DNA from: Gelidibacter salicanalis
GTDB lineage: Bacteria > Bacteroidota > Bacteroidia > Flavobacteriales > Flavobacteriaceae
Direction of reading: 5' to 3'
DNA: 64,000 nucleotides
Assembly: GCF_007997285.1 (NCBI RefSeq)
Contig: NZ_VORX01000003.1
Location: 434,001-498,000 of the forward strand
The notes beneath the pieces are model-generated. The model saw nothing but the letters and a program-made list of their open reading frames with translations, had not been told where the DNA came from and ran no database searches. Positions within the stretch are counted from its first letter, which is position 1; every line of letters begins with the position of its first letter. The position numbers and the translations under genes are program-made. Positions 9,517 through 19,012 of the stretch are shown in pieces.

Positions 9517-10164
9517 TTTTTCACCAAAGGCCAAATCGCCAGCATCACCCAACCCTGGCATGATATAGCCTTTTTCATTCAGATTAGGATCTATAGTTGC
9601 TATCCATAAATGCGTGTCCTGGTCAAAATGCTTACTGATGTATGCGATGCCTTCCTGAGCACCAATCACACAGGCTAAATGAACATCTTTAGGCTTGCCA
9701 AAAGGCTTTAAGGCCTCAAAAGTGGCTACTAAAGACTGTCCGGTGGCCAACATAGGATCGGCTAAAATCAGGGTTTTATTTTCTAAATTAGGACAGGCTA
9801 GATATTCTACGATGATTTCAAAACTATCGGGCTTTTTTTGATGTTGTCTGTAGGCAGAAATAAAGGCATTTTGGGCATTGTCAAAATAAGTCAATAATCC
9901 GTTATGCAAAGGAACGCCAGCCCTTAAAATGGAGCACAGCACAATTTCATTATCCATGACGTTCATTTCGCACATGCCTAAAGGTGTTTGTATTTGCGAA
10001 GGTTTATAATTTAAAACCTTACTGATTTCATAGCCTAAAATTTCCCCAATCCGTTCAATATTTCGTCTAAAGCGCATGCTGTCTTTTTGAACGGTGACGT
10101 CTCTCATTTCTGAAATAAACGTGTTTAAAATCGAATTGCTTTCTGTTAAGTTGTGAATGTGCAT
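9505..10164 (-). CDS. upp: Uracil phosphoribosyltransferase
   Basis: A 219-residue enzyme that converts uracil and PRPP to UMP for pyrimidine salvage. It shows SILRAGVPLHNGLL, the PRPP-binding LADPMLATGQSLVAT, and the C-terminal uracil-binding LGDAGDLAFGEK. The length and the N-terminal HNLTESNSILNTFISEMRD fit the Bacteroidota form. It is transcribed toward the DUF6427-like gene and divergently from the DUF4254 gene. Confidence 0.95.
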   Translation of the reverse strand: MHIHNLTESNSILNTFISEMRDVTVQKDSMRFRRNIERIGEILGYEISKVLNYKPSQIQTPLGMCEMNVMDNEIVLCSILRAGVPLHNGLLTYFDNAQNAFISAYRQHQKKPDSFEIIVEYLACPNLENKTLILADPMLATGQSLVATFEALKPFGKPKDVHLACVIGAQEGIAYISKHFDQDTHLWIATIDPNLNEKGYIMPGLGDAGDLAFGEKLQH

Positions 10165-10238
10165 AAGGCTTAAACTGTATTTTGAGTCGTAAAGTTAACT
10201 AAAATAGAAGTATATTTACGTCTTAAAATTATCAGACT

Positions 10239-10847
10239 ATGTTTACTGCAAAAGCCAATGAAATTTTCCAAAAAGTCATCGACACCTATCACTTAAAAAA
10301 CACGGTAGATCAGCCTTTTGAAAATATTTATGAAGAAGATAAACAGTTAATAGAGCATTTATTATTCAGAAAATGTTGGATTGATACGGTGCAATGGCAT
10401 TATGAAGACATTATCAGAGATCCGAATATTGATCCGGTTGCTGCCTTAAAATTGAAACGCCAAATTGACGCTTCCAATCAGGATAGAACGGATATGGTAG
10501 AATATATTGACAGTTATTTTTTGAATACCTACAGCGAGGTTCAACCAAAATCTGATGCCACAATTAATACTGAAAGCCCTGCATGGGCCATTGATAGACT
10601 GTCTATTTTGGCCTTAAAAATTTACCACATGAATGAAGAAGTTGAGCGCCGTGACGCTTCTTCGTCACATAAACTCAACTGTGAAACAAAACTAAACGTG
10701 CTTCTTGAGCAACGTAAAGATTTGAGTCAAGCTATTGATGATTTATTGGTAGATATTAAACAAGGCGCTAAATACATGAAGGTGTACAAGCAAATGAAAA
10801 TGTACAATGATGATGAACTCAACCCAGTCTTAAGAGGTCAGAAATAA
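10239..10847 (+). CDS. DUF4254 family protein
   Basis: A 202-residue, mostly helical cytosolic protein without signal peptide. Segments such as LLFRKCWIDTVQWHYEDIIRDP and IDRLSILALKIYHMNEEVER are the recognisable DUF4254 core. In Bacteroidota it sits next to GT9 glycosyltransferases, as here (71 bp upstream of one), which hints at a link with cell-surface glycan synthesis. That link is inference; no catalytic residues are evident. Confidence 0.82.
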   Translation: MFTAKANEIFQKVIDTYHLKNTVDQPFENIYEEDKQLIEHLLFRKCWIDTVQWHYEDIIRDPNIDPVAALKLKRQIDASNQDRTDMVEYIDSYFLNTYSEVQPKSDATINTESPAWAIDRLSILALKIYHMNEEVERRDASSSHKLNCETKLNVLLEQRKDLSQAIDDLLVDIKQGAKYMKVYKQMKMYNDDELNPVLRGQK

Positions 10848-10918
10848 GGTTCATTTAAAGGTCATTTTTAATTATTATAGGCACGCTGAATTTCGATGTC
10901 AGTCTGAAGGGCAACATT

Positions 10919-11941
10919 ATGTCACAACCACCAAAACACATCCTCGTCATCCGACTCTCAGCTATGGGAGACGTGGCGATGACCGTTCCTGTTTTAAGAG
11001 CTTTTAGGGCACTATACCCGGAGATAAAAATCACCGTTTTGACCAGAGGGTTTTACAAACCTTTTTTTCGTGATTTGGAGAATGTGAATGTCTTTGAGGC
11101 GGATTTGAAGAACAAACACAGCGGTTTTTTCGGACTCTTGGATCTGTCAAAAGAACTGCGCCTTTTAGGCATTGATGCCGTAGCCGATTTGCACAATGTA
11201 CTCAGAACTAAAATCCTTAAAGTTTTTCTCCTAGATTTAAAACCCATCCAAATAGACAAGGGTCGTTCTGAAAAGAAAGCTTTGGTGAAAGGTGAAATTT
11301 TTGAACAGCTAAAAACCACGCACCAACGTTATATGGAAGTGTTTGAAAAGTTGGGCGTCCCGATTATAGAGGCACAACCCCAGTTTCCGAAGCGCTCTAT
11401 ATTGAGCAGCAACATACGCGATATGGTTGGCAGCGATATTAAAAAATGGATTGGCATTGCGCCATTTGCCGCCCATAAAAGTAAAATGTATCCCTTGCCT
11501 TTAATGGCGGAAGTTGTGAAAGCGCTTTCCCACGAGTACACCGTGCTGTTATTTGGAGGTAAAGAGGATGCTGAGTATTTAAATACCCTACAAGGATCAC
11601 AGGTGCATGTCATTGCCGGAAAATTAAGTTTAGATGCAGAATTAGACGTCATCTCTAATTTAGACGTTATGCTCTCCATGGATTCAGGAAATGCGCACAT
11701 GGCGGCCATGATGGGCATTAAAGTGGTGACGCTCTGGGGCGTTACACATCCGTATGCCGGTTTTTATCCTTTTCATCAAGATCTTGATTTTGCATTATTG
11801 GCAGATCGATCAAAATTTCCTAAGATTCCCACGTCCGTTTACGGTAATAAATTTCCTGAAGGGTACGAAAATTCTATGGCCAGCATTCGTCCTGAAGAAG
11901 TTGTAGAGAAGGTAAAACAAGTCATAAAAAAACCCTACTAA
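10919..11941 (+). CDS. Glycosyltransferase family 9 protein (heptosyltransferase-like)
   Basis: A 340-residue GT-B enzyme of the ADP-heptose:LPS heptosyltransferase family. It starts ILVIRLSAMGDVAMTVPVLRAF, the typical acceptor-side motif, and carries IGIAPFAAHKSKMYPL and SMDSGNAHMAAMMGIKVVTLWGVTHP for the donor side. It would add a sugar to lipid A core or a related glycolipid in the cytoplasm. It follows DUF4254 in the same orientation. The donor (heptose or other) is not determined by sequence. Confidence 0.87.
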   Translation: MSQPPKHILVIRLSAMGDVAMTVPVLRAFRALYPEIKITVLTRGFYKPFFRDLENVNVFEADLKNKHSGFFGLLDLSKELRLLGIDAVADLHNVLRTKILKVFLLDLKPIQIDKGRSEKKALVKGEIFEQLKTTHQRYMEVFEKLGVPIIEAQPQFPKRSILSSNIRDMVGSDIKKWIGIAPFAAHKSKMYPLPLMAEVVKALSHEYTVLLFGGKEDAEYLNTLQGSQVHVIAGKLSLDAELDVISNLDVMLSMDSGNAHMAAMMGIKVVTLWGVTHPYAGFYPFHQDLDFALLADRSKFPKIPTSVYGNKFPEGYENSMASIRPEEVVEKVKQVIKKPY

Positions 11942-11957
11942 AAAAGTAGGGCTGATT
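11933..11957 (+). terminator. Intrinsic terminator of the GT9 gene
   Basis: CCCTACT (11933-11939) pairs with AGTAGGG (11945-11951) across an A5 loop and is followed by CTGATTTTA. The stem starts within the last codons of the gene. An A-tract on the 5' side means it could also act in the other direction. Confidence 0.75.
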
Positions 11958-12339
11958 TTAATGCCTTATTAATAGATATCCTTATAGCAACATTTAAATC
12001 GTTTATAAAAATATCAGTTTATAGCAATTATTCGGTGCTCAAATGAAAATAATTTTAATTTTTCGACGAATTAAAATTTTTCAGGGTTAAAGGGTTCTGT
12101 TCTTTCTCGATTTCAAAATAATTTTTTGATGATCATAAAATCTAAACTGGAAATAGACAAATCCATTTAAAGCGAAAGTCAATATGAGATTCTCGATCTC
12201 ATACCTGGCTTTCAAACAGTTTTTTAATAACCGAGATTATATGGGTGATTTCAATTAAAATGATCGTTGTTTATCCGTTAGTGGCTAGCAAGTCTTGATT
12301 CTCGATAGCTATCGGGACTAGAAGCGCAGCGGTCTAGAT
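11958..12339. other. Non-coding stretch between GT9 and the reductase gene
   Basis: No gene is visible in these 380 bases, which separate two convergent genes. It holds a perfect 8-bp hairpin TATGAGAT-TCTCG-ATCTCATA (12183-12203) and a 12-bp palindrome CGATAGCTATCG (12303-12314). The latter lies in a G+C-richer patch that looks like a dispersed intergenic repeat. Confidence 0.5.
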
Positions 12340-13395
12340 TTAAATATCATCATAATCAATACTGACGTTAGGGGTCAATGGATGGGCTTGACAGGTCAGG
12401 ATTAAGCCATCAGCCACTTCACCATCGGTTAAAATATTATTTTGACGCATTTTAACTTCACCTTCAGTGACTCTAGCTAAACAACTACTACAAATACCAC
12501 CTTGGCATGAATAAGGAGCATCTAAGTCTTTATCTAAAGCAGCTTCAAGAATAGTTTGTTTTTGAGACATCTCAAAAGTCGTGGTTTCATCATCTAACAC
12601 CACCGTGATTTTCGTCTGACCTTCCGGAAGAGTTGCGGTGTCGCGTTCTGTAGGTTTAGCGGCTTTAAACAATTCAAAATAAACACGCTCTCTTGGGGTA
12701 TGGTGCTCTGCAAGGACGTCTTTAACCGTATGGATCATGGCTTCAGGGCCGCATAAATAGAAGGCATCAATAGTCAAATCTTTATGCTTATTCTTTAAGA
12801 TGAGGTTGACCGTGCTTTTTTCAATCCGTCCAAAAATAGAATCCCCTTCTTGCGCTTGACTAAACACAAATTGAATGGATAAGCGTTTGCTGTATTGGTG
12901 TTGCAGTTCTAGCAATTCCTTTAAAAACATGGTATCGTCCGTAGTTTTGTTACCATAGACCAACACAACATTACTCAATACTTCCTCTTCCAAAGCGCAT
13001 TTAATAATGCTTAAAATTGGCGTGATTCCACTTCCTGCAGCAAACAACGCAATGTGTTTTACCATGGCATCATTAGGTTGAAAAGTGAAATGCCCTCTTG
13101 GAGGTGCCACTTCCATAGGATCTCCAACTTTTAACTGGGTGTTGGCAAAGGCCGAAAATGTGCCGCCTACGACTTCTTTTACGGCAATTTTTAGTTCGCC
13201 ACTTTTAGGGGAAGAACACAACGAATAATCGCGTCTTACTTCTACGCCATCAAGCTTGGTTTTTAAAGTGATGTATTGCCCTGCCTTAAAGGTGTAAGTT
13301 TCCTTTAATTGGTCTGGAACTTCAAAGCTAATGGTAATCGCCTTTGAAGTAATTTGCTCAATATTTTTTATGGTGAGTGTATGAAATTCTGCCAT
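12340..13395 (-). CDS. PaaE-like ferredoxin:NAD(P)H oxidoreductase (FAD + plant-type 2Fe-2S)
   Basis: A 351-residue three-domain electron-transfer protein. An FAD-binding barrel (RDYSLCSS, about residues 55-62) is followed by an NAD(P)-binding domain (FAAGSGITPILS, then VYGNK and YLCGPEAMI). A C-terminal plant-type ferredoxin has cysteines in CQGGICSSC plus a distal LTCQAHP. This is the layout of PaaE, the reductase of phenylacetyl-CoA epoxidase, and of related oxygenase reductases. No paa catalytic genes are nearby, so its partner is unknown; Flavobacteriaceae often carry it as a stand-alone reductase. Confidence 0.88.
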   Translation of the reverse strand: MAEFHTLTIKNIEQITSKAITISFEVPDQLKETYTFKAGQYITLKTKLDGVEVRRDYSLCSSPKSGELKIAVKEVVGGTFSAFANTQLKVGDPMEVAPPRGHFTFQPNDAMVKHIALFAAGSGITPILSIIKCALEEEVLSNVVLVYGNKTTDDTMFLKELLELQHQYSKRLSIQFVFSQAQEGDSIFGRIEKSTVNLILKNKHKDLTIDAFYLCGPEAMIHTVKDVLAEHHTPRERVYFELFKAAKPTERDTATLPEGQTKITVVLDDETTTFEMSQKQTILEAALDKDLDAPYSCQGGICSSCLARVTEGEVKMRQNNILTDGEVADGLILTCQAHPLTPNVSIDYDDI

Positions 13396-13410
13396 GTTCT
13401 AAATTTTTTT

Positions 13411-13418
13411 CAAAAGTA
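13411..13418 (-). promoter_or_regulatory. -7 promoter box of the PaaE-like gene
   Basis: Read on the minus strand this is TACTTTTG, an exact TAnnTTTG ending 15 nt before the start codon. A -33 TTG at normal spacing is not visible. Confidence 0.42.
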
Positions 13419-13575
13419 ACGAATGCTTATAATAAATGCCACTTCTGTAACAAAATAATAAGAAATGAAAGCGCCTATAAAAAGGACTTTGCATCAAATA
13501 TTTTCAGTTTTTCACATTTATTTGTAACAAAAAGTGTAGTACTATTACCAATATTTAAACCACAACTTAAAGTGT

Positions 13576-15048
13576 ATGCTCAAATATTTTATTAGCCTCG
13601 AGTGGAAATCCTTTATCAGATCGGCGTCTTTTAAGACCAATCTATTTTTAAAAATCATGATGGTCATAGGAGCGCTATGGCTTATTGGTTCCTTCCTGTT
13701 ACTCGGGTTTGGTGCGTATTTTATAATTGAAGAGCATTTAAAAATGGAGCCTTTTGAAGTGGTTAATAAGGCCCTGCTTTATTATATAGTTTTTGATTCG
13801 GCGTTTCGGTATTTTCTACAAAAAATGCCGGTTATGAATATTAAACCATTGATGTATCTACCCATTAAAAGAAATGCCATCGTGAATTTTGCTATTGGGA
13901 AAACTATGATTTCATTTTTTAACCTGCTTCATGCCTTTTTCTTTATACCGTTTTCCATCGTACTCATAATGCAAGGGTTTCCGGCCATCCAAGTGATCGC
14001 TTGGTATTTGGCCATTTTAGGGTTGGTGTTCTGCAACAATTTCATTAACATTTTCATCAATAATAAAGACACGGTATTTTATGCGGTGGTAGGAGTCGTT
14101 GTGGTGCTGATAGGCTTGCAATATTTTGGTGTTTTTGATCTCACATCTTATACCGCACCAGTATTTAAAGCCTTTTATGCCATTCCGTATCTCGCCATCA
14201 TCCCCATTATTTTAGCTGTTGTATTCTATAAACTGGCCTTTACCTATTTCAAAAAGAACTTGTATTTAGATGCGGGACTTTCTTCCAAACATGATACTGC
14301 CGCTACAGAAGATTATTCTTGGTTGGATAGATTTGGCAGTTTATCAACATTTCTCAAAAACGATATCAAATTGTTAAAACGTAACAAACGTTCTAAAATG
14401 ACCATGTTTATGAGTGTGGTTTTCATTTTTTACGGCTTACTATTCTTTACTAATGCGGTGGAAGCTTATGACGGACCATTCTGGCGCATATTTGCGGGTA
14501 TTTTTGTTTCTGGCGGATTTCTATTCACCTTCGGACAATTTGTGCCGAGCTGGGATAGCGCGTACTACCCTTTAATGATGAGTCAGAACATTCGCTATAA
14601 GGCATACTTGGAGTCCAAATGGTATTTGATGGTTTTTGCCACGCTCATCTCAACTGTGGTGGCTGTATTTTATCTGTATTGGGGCTGGCAGGCGTATGCC
14701 GCTGTTGTGGTAGGCGCTGCTTATAATATTGGCGTCAACAGTCATTTGGTGCTTTTGGGAGGCGCCTATATAAAAACACCAATCGATTTAACCACAAGTA
14801 AAAAAGCCTTCGGAGACAAGCAGGCCTTTAATGCAAAAACCATGCTATTGACCATTCCAAAGTTGCTGTTACCAATGGGGATCTACGCTGCCGGACATTT
14901 CACCTTAGGAGAAGGATTTGGTTTTGCCTTGGTCGCTATTTTCGGATTGGCCGGATTATTATTTAAAAACAAAGTATTTTCTCTTATAGAAAAAATCTAT
15001 AAATCAGAAAAATATAAAACATTAGCCGCTTACAAACAAAACAATTAG
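13576..15048 (+). CDS. DUF5687 family ABC exporter permease
   Basis: A 490-residue membrane protein with about twelve hydrophobic segments. The N-terminal SLEWKSFIRSASFKTNLFLKI and PVMNIKPLMYLPIKRNAIVNF are recognisable DUF5687 segments. A central hydrophilic loop, DYSWLDRFGSLSTFLKNDIKLLKRNKRSK, should face the cytoplasm and contact the ATPase. The ATP-binding subunit gene starts 2 bp after its stop, so the two form an ABC transporter. The substrate is unknown; the family is found mainly in Bacteroidota. Confidence 0.82.
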   Translation: MLKYFISLEWKSFIRSASFKTNLFLKIMMVIGALWLIGSFLLLGFGAYFIIEEHLKMEPFEVVNKALLYYIVFDSAFRYFLQKMPVMNIKPLMYLPIKRNAIVNFAIGKTMISFFNLLHAFFFIPFSIVLIMQGFPAIQVIAWYLAILGLVFCNNFINIFINNKDTVFYAVVGVVVVLIGLQYFGVFDLTSYTAPVFKAFYAIPYLAIIPIILAVVFYKLAFTYFKKNLYLDAGLSSKHDTAATEDYSWLDRFGSLSTFLKNDIKLLKRNKRSKMTMFMSVVFIFYGLLFFTNAVEAYDGPFWRIFAGIFVSGGFLFTFGQFVPSWDSAYYPLMMSQNIRYKAYLESKWYLMVFATLISTVVAVFYLYWGWQAYAAVVVGAAYNIGVNSHLVLLGGAYIKTPIDLTTSKKAFGDKQAFNAKTMLLTIPKLLLPMGIYAAGHFTLGEGFGFALVAIFGLAGLLFKNKVFSLIEKIYKSEKYKTLAAYKQNN

Positions 15049-15050
15049 TC

Positions 15051-15758
15051 ATGATAACAGTATCCAATCTCTCAAAAAAATACAACGCTGATCCGGTTTT
15101 AAATATCGAATCTCTAGACATATCGAAAGGTCAAAGTTTTGGACTCGTGGGCAATAACGGCGCCGGAAAAACAACCTTTTTTAGTTTGTTGCTCGATTTG
15201 ATTCAACCCACTACAGGATATATCAAAAGCAAGGATATACAAGTCAATGAAAGTGAAGACTGGAAGCCCTACACGTCAGCTTATATTGACGAGTCGTTTT
15301 TAATAGGTTATTTAACCCCAGAGGAATACTTCTATTTTATCGGCGAGTTGCGCGGACGCAATAAAGCGGATGTCGATGCACTTTTACTCCAATTCTCTGA
15401 TTTTTTCCATGGTGAAATTCTCAATCAGAAAAAGTATTTGCGCGATTTAAGTAAGGGTAATCAAAAGAAAGTAGGCATTGTAGCGGCGCTTATCGGAAAC
15501 CCGGAAATCATCATATTAGATGAGCCTTTTGCCAATTTAGATCCCACCACCCAAATCAGACTTAAGCAGATCATTAAAAATTTGGCGGAACAGCAAGGCG
15601 TCACGGTGTTGGTATCGAGTCATGATTTAATGCACGTTACTGAAGTGTGTGAACGGATTGTAGTGTTAGAGAAAGGTCAGGTGATTAAAGATTTAGCTAC
15701 AAGCGCTGCAACACTTAAAGAATTGGAAGTGCATTTTGCCGGTACTGAGGTATTGTAA
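15051..15758 (+). CDS. ABC transporter ATP-binding protein
   Basis: A 235-residue nucleotide-binding subunit. Walker A is GNNGAGKTT (about residues 35-43), the signature is LSKGNQKKVG, Walker B is IIILDEPFANLDP, and the switch histidine is in SSHD. It pairs with the DUF5687 permease directly upstream. The type resembles ATPases of ABC-2-like exporters. Substrate unknown. Confidence 0.93.
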   Translation: MITVSNLSKKYNADPVLNIESLDISKGQSFGLVGNNGAGKTTFFSLLLDLIQPTTGYIKSKDIQVNESEDWKPYTSAYIDESFLIGYLTPEEYFYFIGELRGRNKADVDALLLQFSDFFHGEILNQKKYLRDLSKGNQKKVGIVAALIGNPEIIILDEPFANLDPTTQIRLKQIIKNLAEQQGVTVLVSSHDLMHVTEVCERIVVLEKGQVIKDLATSAATLKELEVHFAGTEVL

Positions 15759-16006
15759 ATATTAAAATTTTTATAAGAGTAAAATATTCAGATCACCTAC
15801 AAATCTCAGAAGACTTTTCACGTTCATAAAACCTGAAAGATCTTCTTAATATAAAGAGGTAAAGGTTTGTAGCGGTTCCAACGCAAATTCTCCACCGGAA
15901 AAGTCCTTCTCTTTTATCTCGAAAATTCAAAAAGATGCTTATTTTTACCGCGTTGCATAATATTTACAGCATTTTTCAAGTTATCTGATACTCAAACCAA
16001 ACCCAC

Positions 16007-18565
16007 GTGCGTACTCTTTTAAAATCCATCTTTTTGCTGTTTCTTACGGCGTGTATCGTGACCAGTTGCTCGCGTAAAAATGATACGTTCATCAACAGGA
16101 ATTTCCACGCCATGGGTACAAAGTATAACATTCTGTACAATGGAACTATTGCCTTAGAAAATGGAAGGGAGGCTGTTGATGATGCCTTTACAGATAATTA
16201 CTGGGAATTGCTTCCAGTAGAGCGCATGGAAAATATGGACGATTTTATGCTGCCTGGTCAGTCTAAAAATTCCGATTTTGAACGTGCTGAAGAAAAAGCG
16301 ATCAAGGCAGTTCAAAAACATGGGATGAATATAAAAGGCAAAGAACACAATCCGCAAATTGATGAAGCCTATCTGTTGCTTGGGAAAGCCCGTTATTTTG
16401 ACCAACGCTTAATTCCTGCAGTAGAAGCGTTTAACTATATTCTTTATAAATACCCCGCCAGCGATAAAATTAACGAGGCGAAAATTTGGCGCGAAAAAAC
16501 CAATATGCGACTTGAAAACAATGAGCTCGCCATCAAAAACCTGAAACGTTTGTTGCGTCAGGAAACTCTAAAAGATCAAGATTTGGCGGACGCTAGTGCT
16601 ACATTGGCACAAGCGTATATCAACATAAAGGCTAAAGACAGCGCCTTAATTCAGTTGGCGACTGCGGCGGAATTGACCAAGAAAAATAATGAAAAAGCCC
16701 GTTACAATTATATAAGAGGGCAACTTTATAATGAATTTGGACATAAAGATAGTGCAAACATAGCTTTTCAAAAAGTTATGGACTTGCATCGTAAAGTGCC
16801 TAGGGCTTATTTTATCAATGCTCATTTGGCCAAAGCGGCCAATTTTGACATGAGCATAGGAGATGTGATACTCTTTGAAAACTATCTGGCCGAGCTTGAA
16901 CAAGATCGTGAGAATCGTCCGTTTTTAGACAAAATTTACTACCGGATTGCGGAGTTCCATAAGACTGCTAATCGCGATTCTTTAGCTGTTGTGTATTATA
17001 ATAAATCTTTAAGAGCGTCTTCAACCGACAGACAATTAAGAGCATATGATTATAATACGCTTGGCGATATGAGTTTTGATAACTCAGAGTATAAAATGGC
17101 CGGAGCTTATTACGACAGCACCTTGACCAATATGGAAGTCGATTCAAAACCCTTTAGAATTATAAAGCGAAAGCGGGAGAATTTACAGGACGTCATCTAT
17201 TATGAAGATGTTGCCCAAGTAAACGATAGCATCTTAAAGTTGGTCAACTTGTCTGATACAGATCGCGTCGCATTTTTTACCGGCTTTATCGATCAACTGA
17301 AAGCTAAGGCAGAACTTCTAAACGCGCAAGAGGAAGCGGCGTTGCGCAAAGCTAATGCAAATATCGTCAACCCAAATATTGCCGTGAATACAGCAACGGG
17401 CAATAGAGGTGTAGGTATTGATCAGCCTGGAAGTGGCGGACAGGGATTTTATTTTTATAACCCCACTACGGTAGCATACGGTAAAAATGAGTTTCTAAAA
17501 AATTGGGGCGATAGGTCCTTAAAGGACAATTGGCGACTTTCAAATACGCGTAGTAATGAACTTTCAGTACAAAGTAATGATCTGATTGCTGAGGCAACCG
17601 AAGAAGAACTTTATGACCCTGAGTTTTACGTCTCTAAAATCCCGACCGATGAAAATGTAATTGACAGTCTGATCAAAGATCGTAATTACGCTTATTATCA
17701 ATTAGGCGTTATTTATAAAGAGAAGTTTAATGAACACGGTTTGGCAAAGGAAAAGCTGGAAGCTTTGTTGAGCAATGCGCCAGAAGAACGCTTGGTATTG
17801 CCAGCAAAATACAATTTGTATAAAACTTACGTGCTTTTGGAAGATAACCTTGCCGCAGAGCGCCTCAAAAATGACATTATCACCAATAGTCCAGAATCGC
17901 GATACGCTTCCATTTTGCTCAATCCGAAGTCGGAGATGTCTAGGGATGAAAATAGTCCTGAAAGCGTATATGAGCGCATTTACGCCAGTTACGAAGCTCA
18001 GAAATTTCAAGAAGTCATTGACCAGAGTGATGTGTACATTGAAGAATTTGAAGGCGATCCCATTGTGCCGAAATTTGAAATCTTAAAAGCGTCGGCAAGA
18101 GGACGACTCTATGGTTTTGAAGCGTATAAGGAAAGCATCAATTTTATTGCTTTAAACTATGGCAATTCTGATGAAGGCAAGCGGGCTCAAGAAATCATGA
18201 AGGATGTTATCCCGGTGTTGTCCCAGAAGGAATTTCAAGATAATGCGCTGACCAAAAAATTCAACGTCATCTACCAGTTTGAAAATGCTACCGCTGAAGA
18301 GGTGGAGGAATTTTTAAAGAAATTGAATGAGGAAATTACTCAAATCAGATATTACGATTTGAGTGTTTCTAAAGATATTTACGATAAAAACACCGTATTT
18401 GTCGTGGTCCATGGTCTAAATAGCATCAACGGCGCAAGCGGATTTGCAGATTTATTGGAAGAACGCAAAGCAAATATCACCCGACCTTACATTGCCATTT
18501 CATCACCTAACTATGAAATTGTGCAACGCCATAAAAATTTAAACGAATACCTCAAATTACAATAA
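16007..18565 (+). CDS. sprE: Type IX secretion/gliding lipoprotein SprE (PorW)
   Basis: An 852-residue periplasmic or outer-membrane-associated lipoprotein. A signal peptide ends in VTSC, and the rest is built of TPR-like helices (for example DEAYLLLGKARYFDQRLIPAVEAF). It ends in a conserved domain containing NTVFVVVHGLNS. The early segment INRNFHAMGTKYNILYNG is characteristic of SprE/PorW, required for type IX secretion and gliding in Flavobacterium johnsoniae and for PorW function in Porphyromonas. The start is GTG. The bactofilin gene follows 12 bp after the stop. The 248 bp upstream hold no gene. Confidence 0.9.
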   Translation: MRTLLKSIFLLFLTACIVTSCSRKNDTFINRNFHAMGTKYNILYNGTIALENGREAVDDAFTDNYWELLPVERMENMDDFMLPGQSKNSDFERAEEKAIKAVQKHGMNIKGKEHNPQIDEAYLLLGKARYFDQRLIPAVEAFNYILYKYPASDKINEAKIWREKTNMRLENNELAIKNLKRLLRQETLKDQDLADASATLAQAYINIKAKDSALIQLATAAELTKKNNEKARYNYIRGQLYNEFGHKDSANIAFQKVMDLHRKVPRAYFINAHLAKAANFDMSIGDVILFENYLAELEQDRENRPFLDKIYYRIAEFHKTANRDSLAVVYYNKSLRASSTDRQLRAYDYNTLGDMSFDNSEYKMAGAYYDSTLTNMEVDSKPFRIIKRKRENLQDVIYYEDVAQVNDSILKLVNLSDTDRVAFFTGFIDQLKAKAELLNAQEEAALRKANANIVNPNIAVNTATGNRGVGIDQPGSGGQGFYFYNPTTVAYGKNEFLKNWGDRSLKDNWRLSNTRSNELSVQSNDLIAEATEEELYDPEFYVSKIPTDENVIDSLIKDRNYAYYQLGVIYKEKFNEHGLAKEKLEALLSNAPEERLVLPAKYNLYKTYVLLEDNLAAERLKNDIITNSPESRYASILLNPKSEMSRDENSPESVYERIYASYEAQKFQEVIDQSDVYIEEFEGDPIVPKFEILKASARGRLYGFEAYKESINFIALNYGNSDEGKRAQEIMKDVIPVLSQKEFQDNALTKKFNVIYQFENATAEEVEEFLKKLNEEITQIRYYDLSVSKDIYDKNTVFVVVHGLNSINGASGFADLLEERKANITRPYIAISSPNYEIVQRHKNLNEYLKLQ

Positions 18566-18577
18566 ACCACCAGAACG

Positions 18578-19012
18578 ATGTTTGCAGAAAACAAGAAGAG
18601 CAGAAACACTTCAGAATCATTTAACCAACAAAACACCATTGCGAAAGGCACCACCATTACCGGAGACATTATAAGTGACAGCGACTTTAGAATAGAAGGT
18701 AACGTTCAAGGAAATATTAAAACCCCAGGGAAAATAGTCTTGGGAAAAACAGGTATCATTAACGGCACAGTTAAGGCAGCCAATGCGGATATTGAAGGCA
18801 AATTCTCAGGAAAATTGATGCTGACAGATACTTTATCCTTAAGAGCAACGGCAGTAGTAGAAGGTGAAGTAGAAGTTGGTAAATTTGCGGTGGAACCTGG
18901 AACTACTTTTAATGCTACCTGTGTTATGAAAAGCAATATTACAGAACGGAACACCAATAATAGTATAAAAGCACTAGATGGCAAAGAAATCAAAAAGGGA
19001 CAGCTCGCTTAA
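18578..19012 (+). CDS. Bactofilin (polymer-forming cytoskeletal protein)
   Basis: A 144-residue protein with the bactofilin right-handed beta-helix: repeated short strands such as GTTITGDIISDSDFRIEGNV, GNIKTPGKIVLGKTG and GTVKAANADIEG. Flanking tails are short and polar. Bactofilins self-assemble into nucleotide-independent filaments that position cell-wall or envelope enzymes. It lies between sprE and atpZ and overlaps atpZ by 35 bp in another frame, so the three are probably cotranscribed. Confidence 0.9.
   Translation: MFAENKKSRNTSESFNQQNTIAKGTTITGDIISDSDFRIEGNVQGNIKTPGKIVLGKTGIINGTVKAANADIEGKFSGKLMLTDTLSLRATAVVEGEVEVGKFAVEPGTTFNATCVMKSNITERNTNNSIKALDGKEIKKGQLA

Noticed and set aside
12303-12330. 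Insertion-sequence end at the CGATAGCTATCG palindrome
   Set aside because: No transposase, no matching opposite end and no target duplication nearby; most likely a short dispersed intergenic repeat.
13377-13595. 72-codon plus-strand frame before the DUF5687 gene
   Set aside because: Overlaps the start of the PaaE-like gene and the next gene, contains the -7 box of the divergent gene and has no recognisable protein character.
17702-18086. Frames of about 100 codons within sprE on both strands
   Set aside because: Shadows of the sprE coding sequence; composition follows the codon positions of the real gene.
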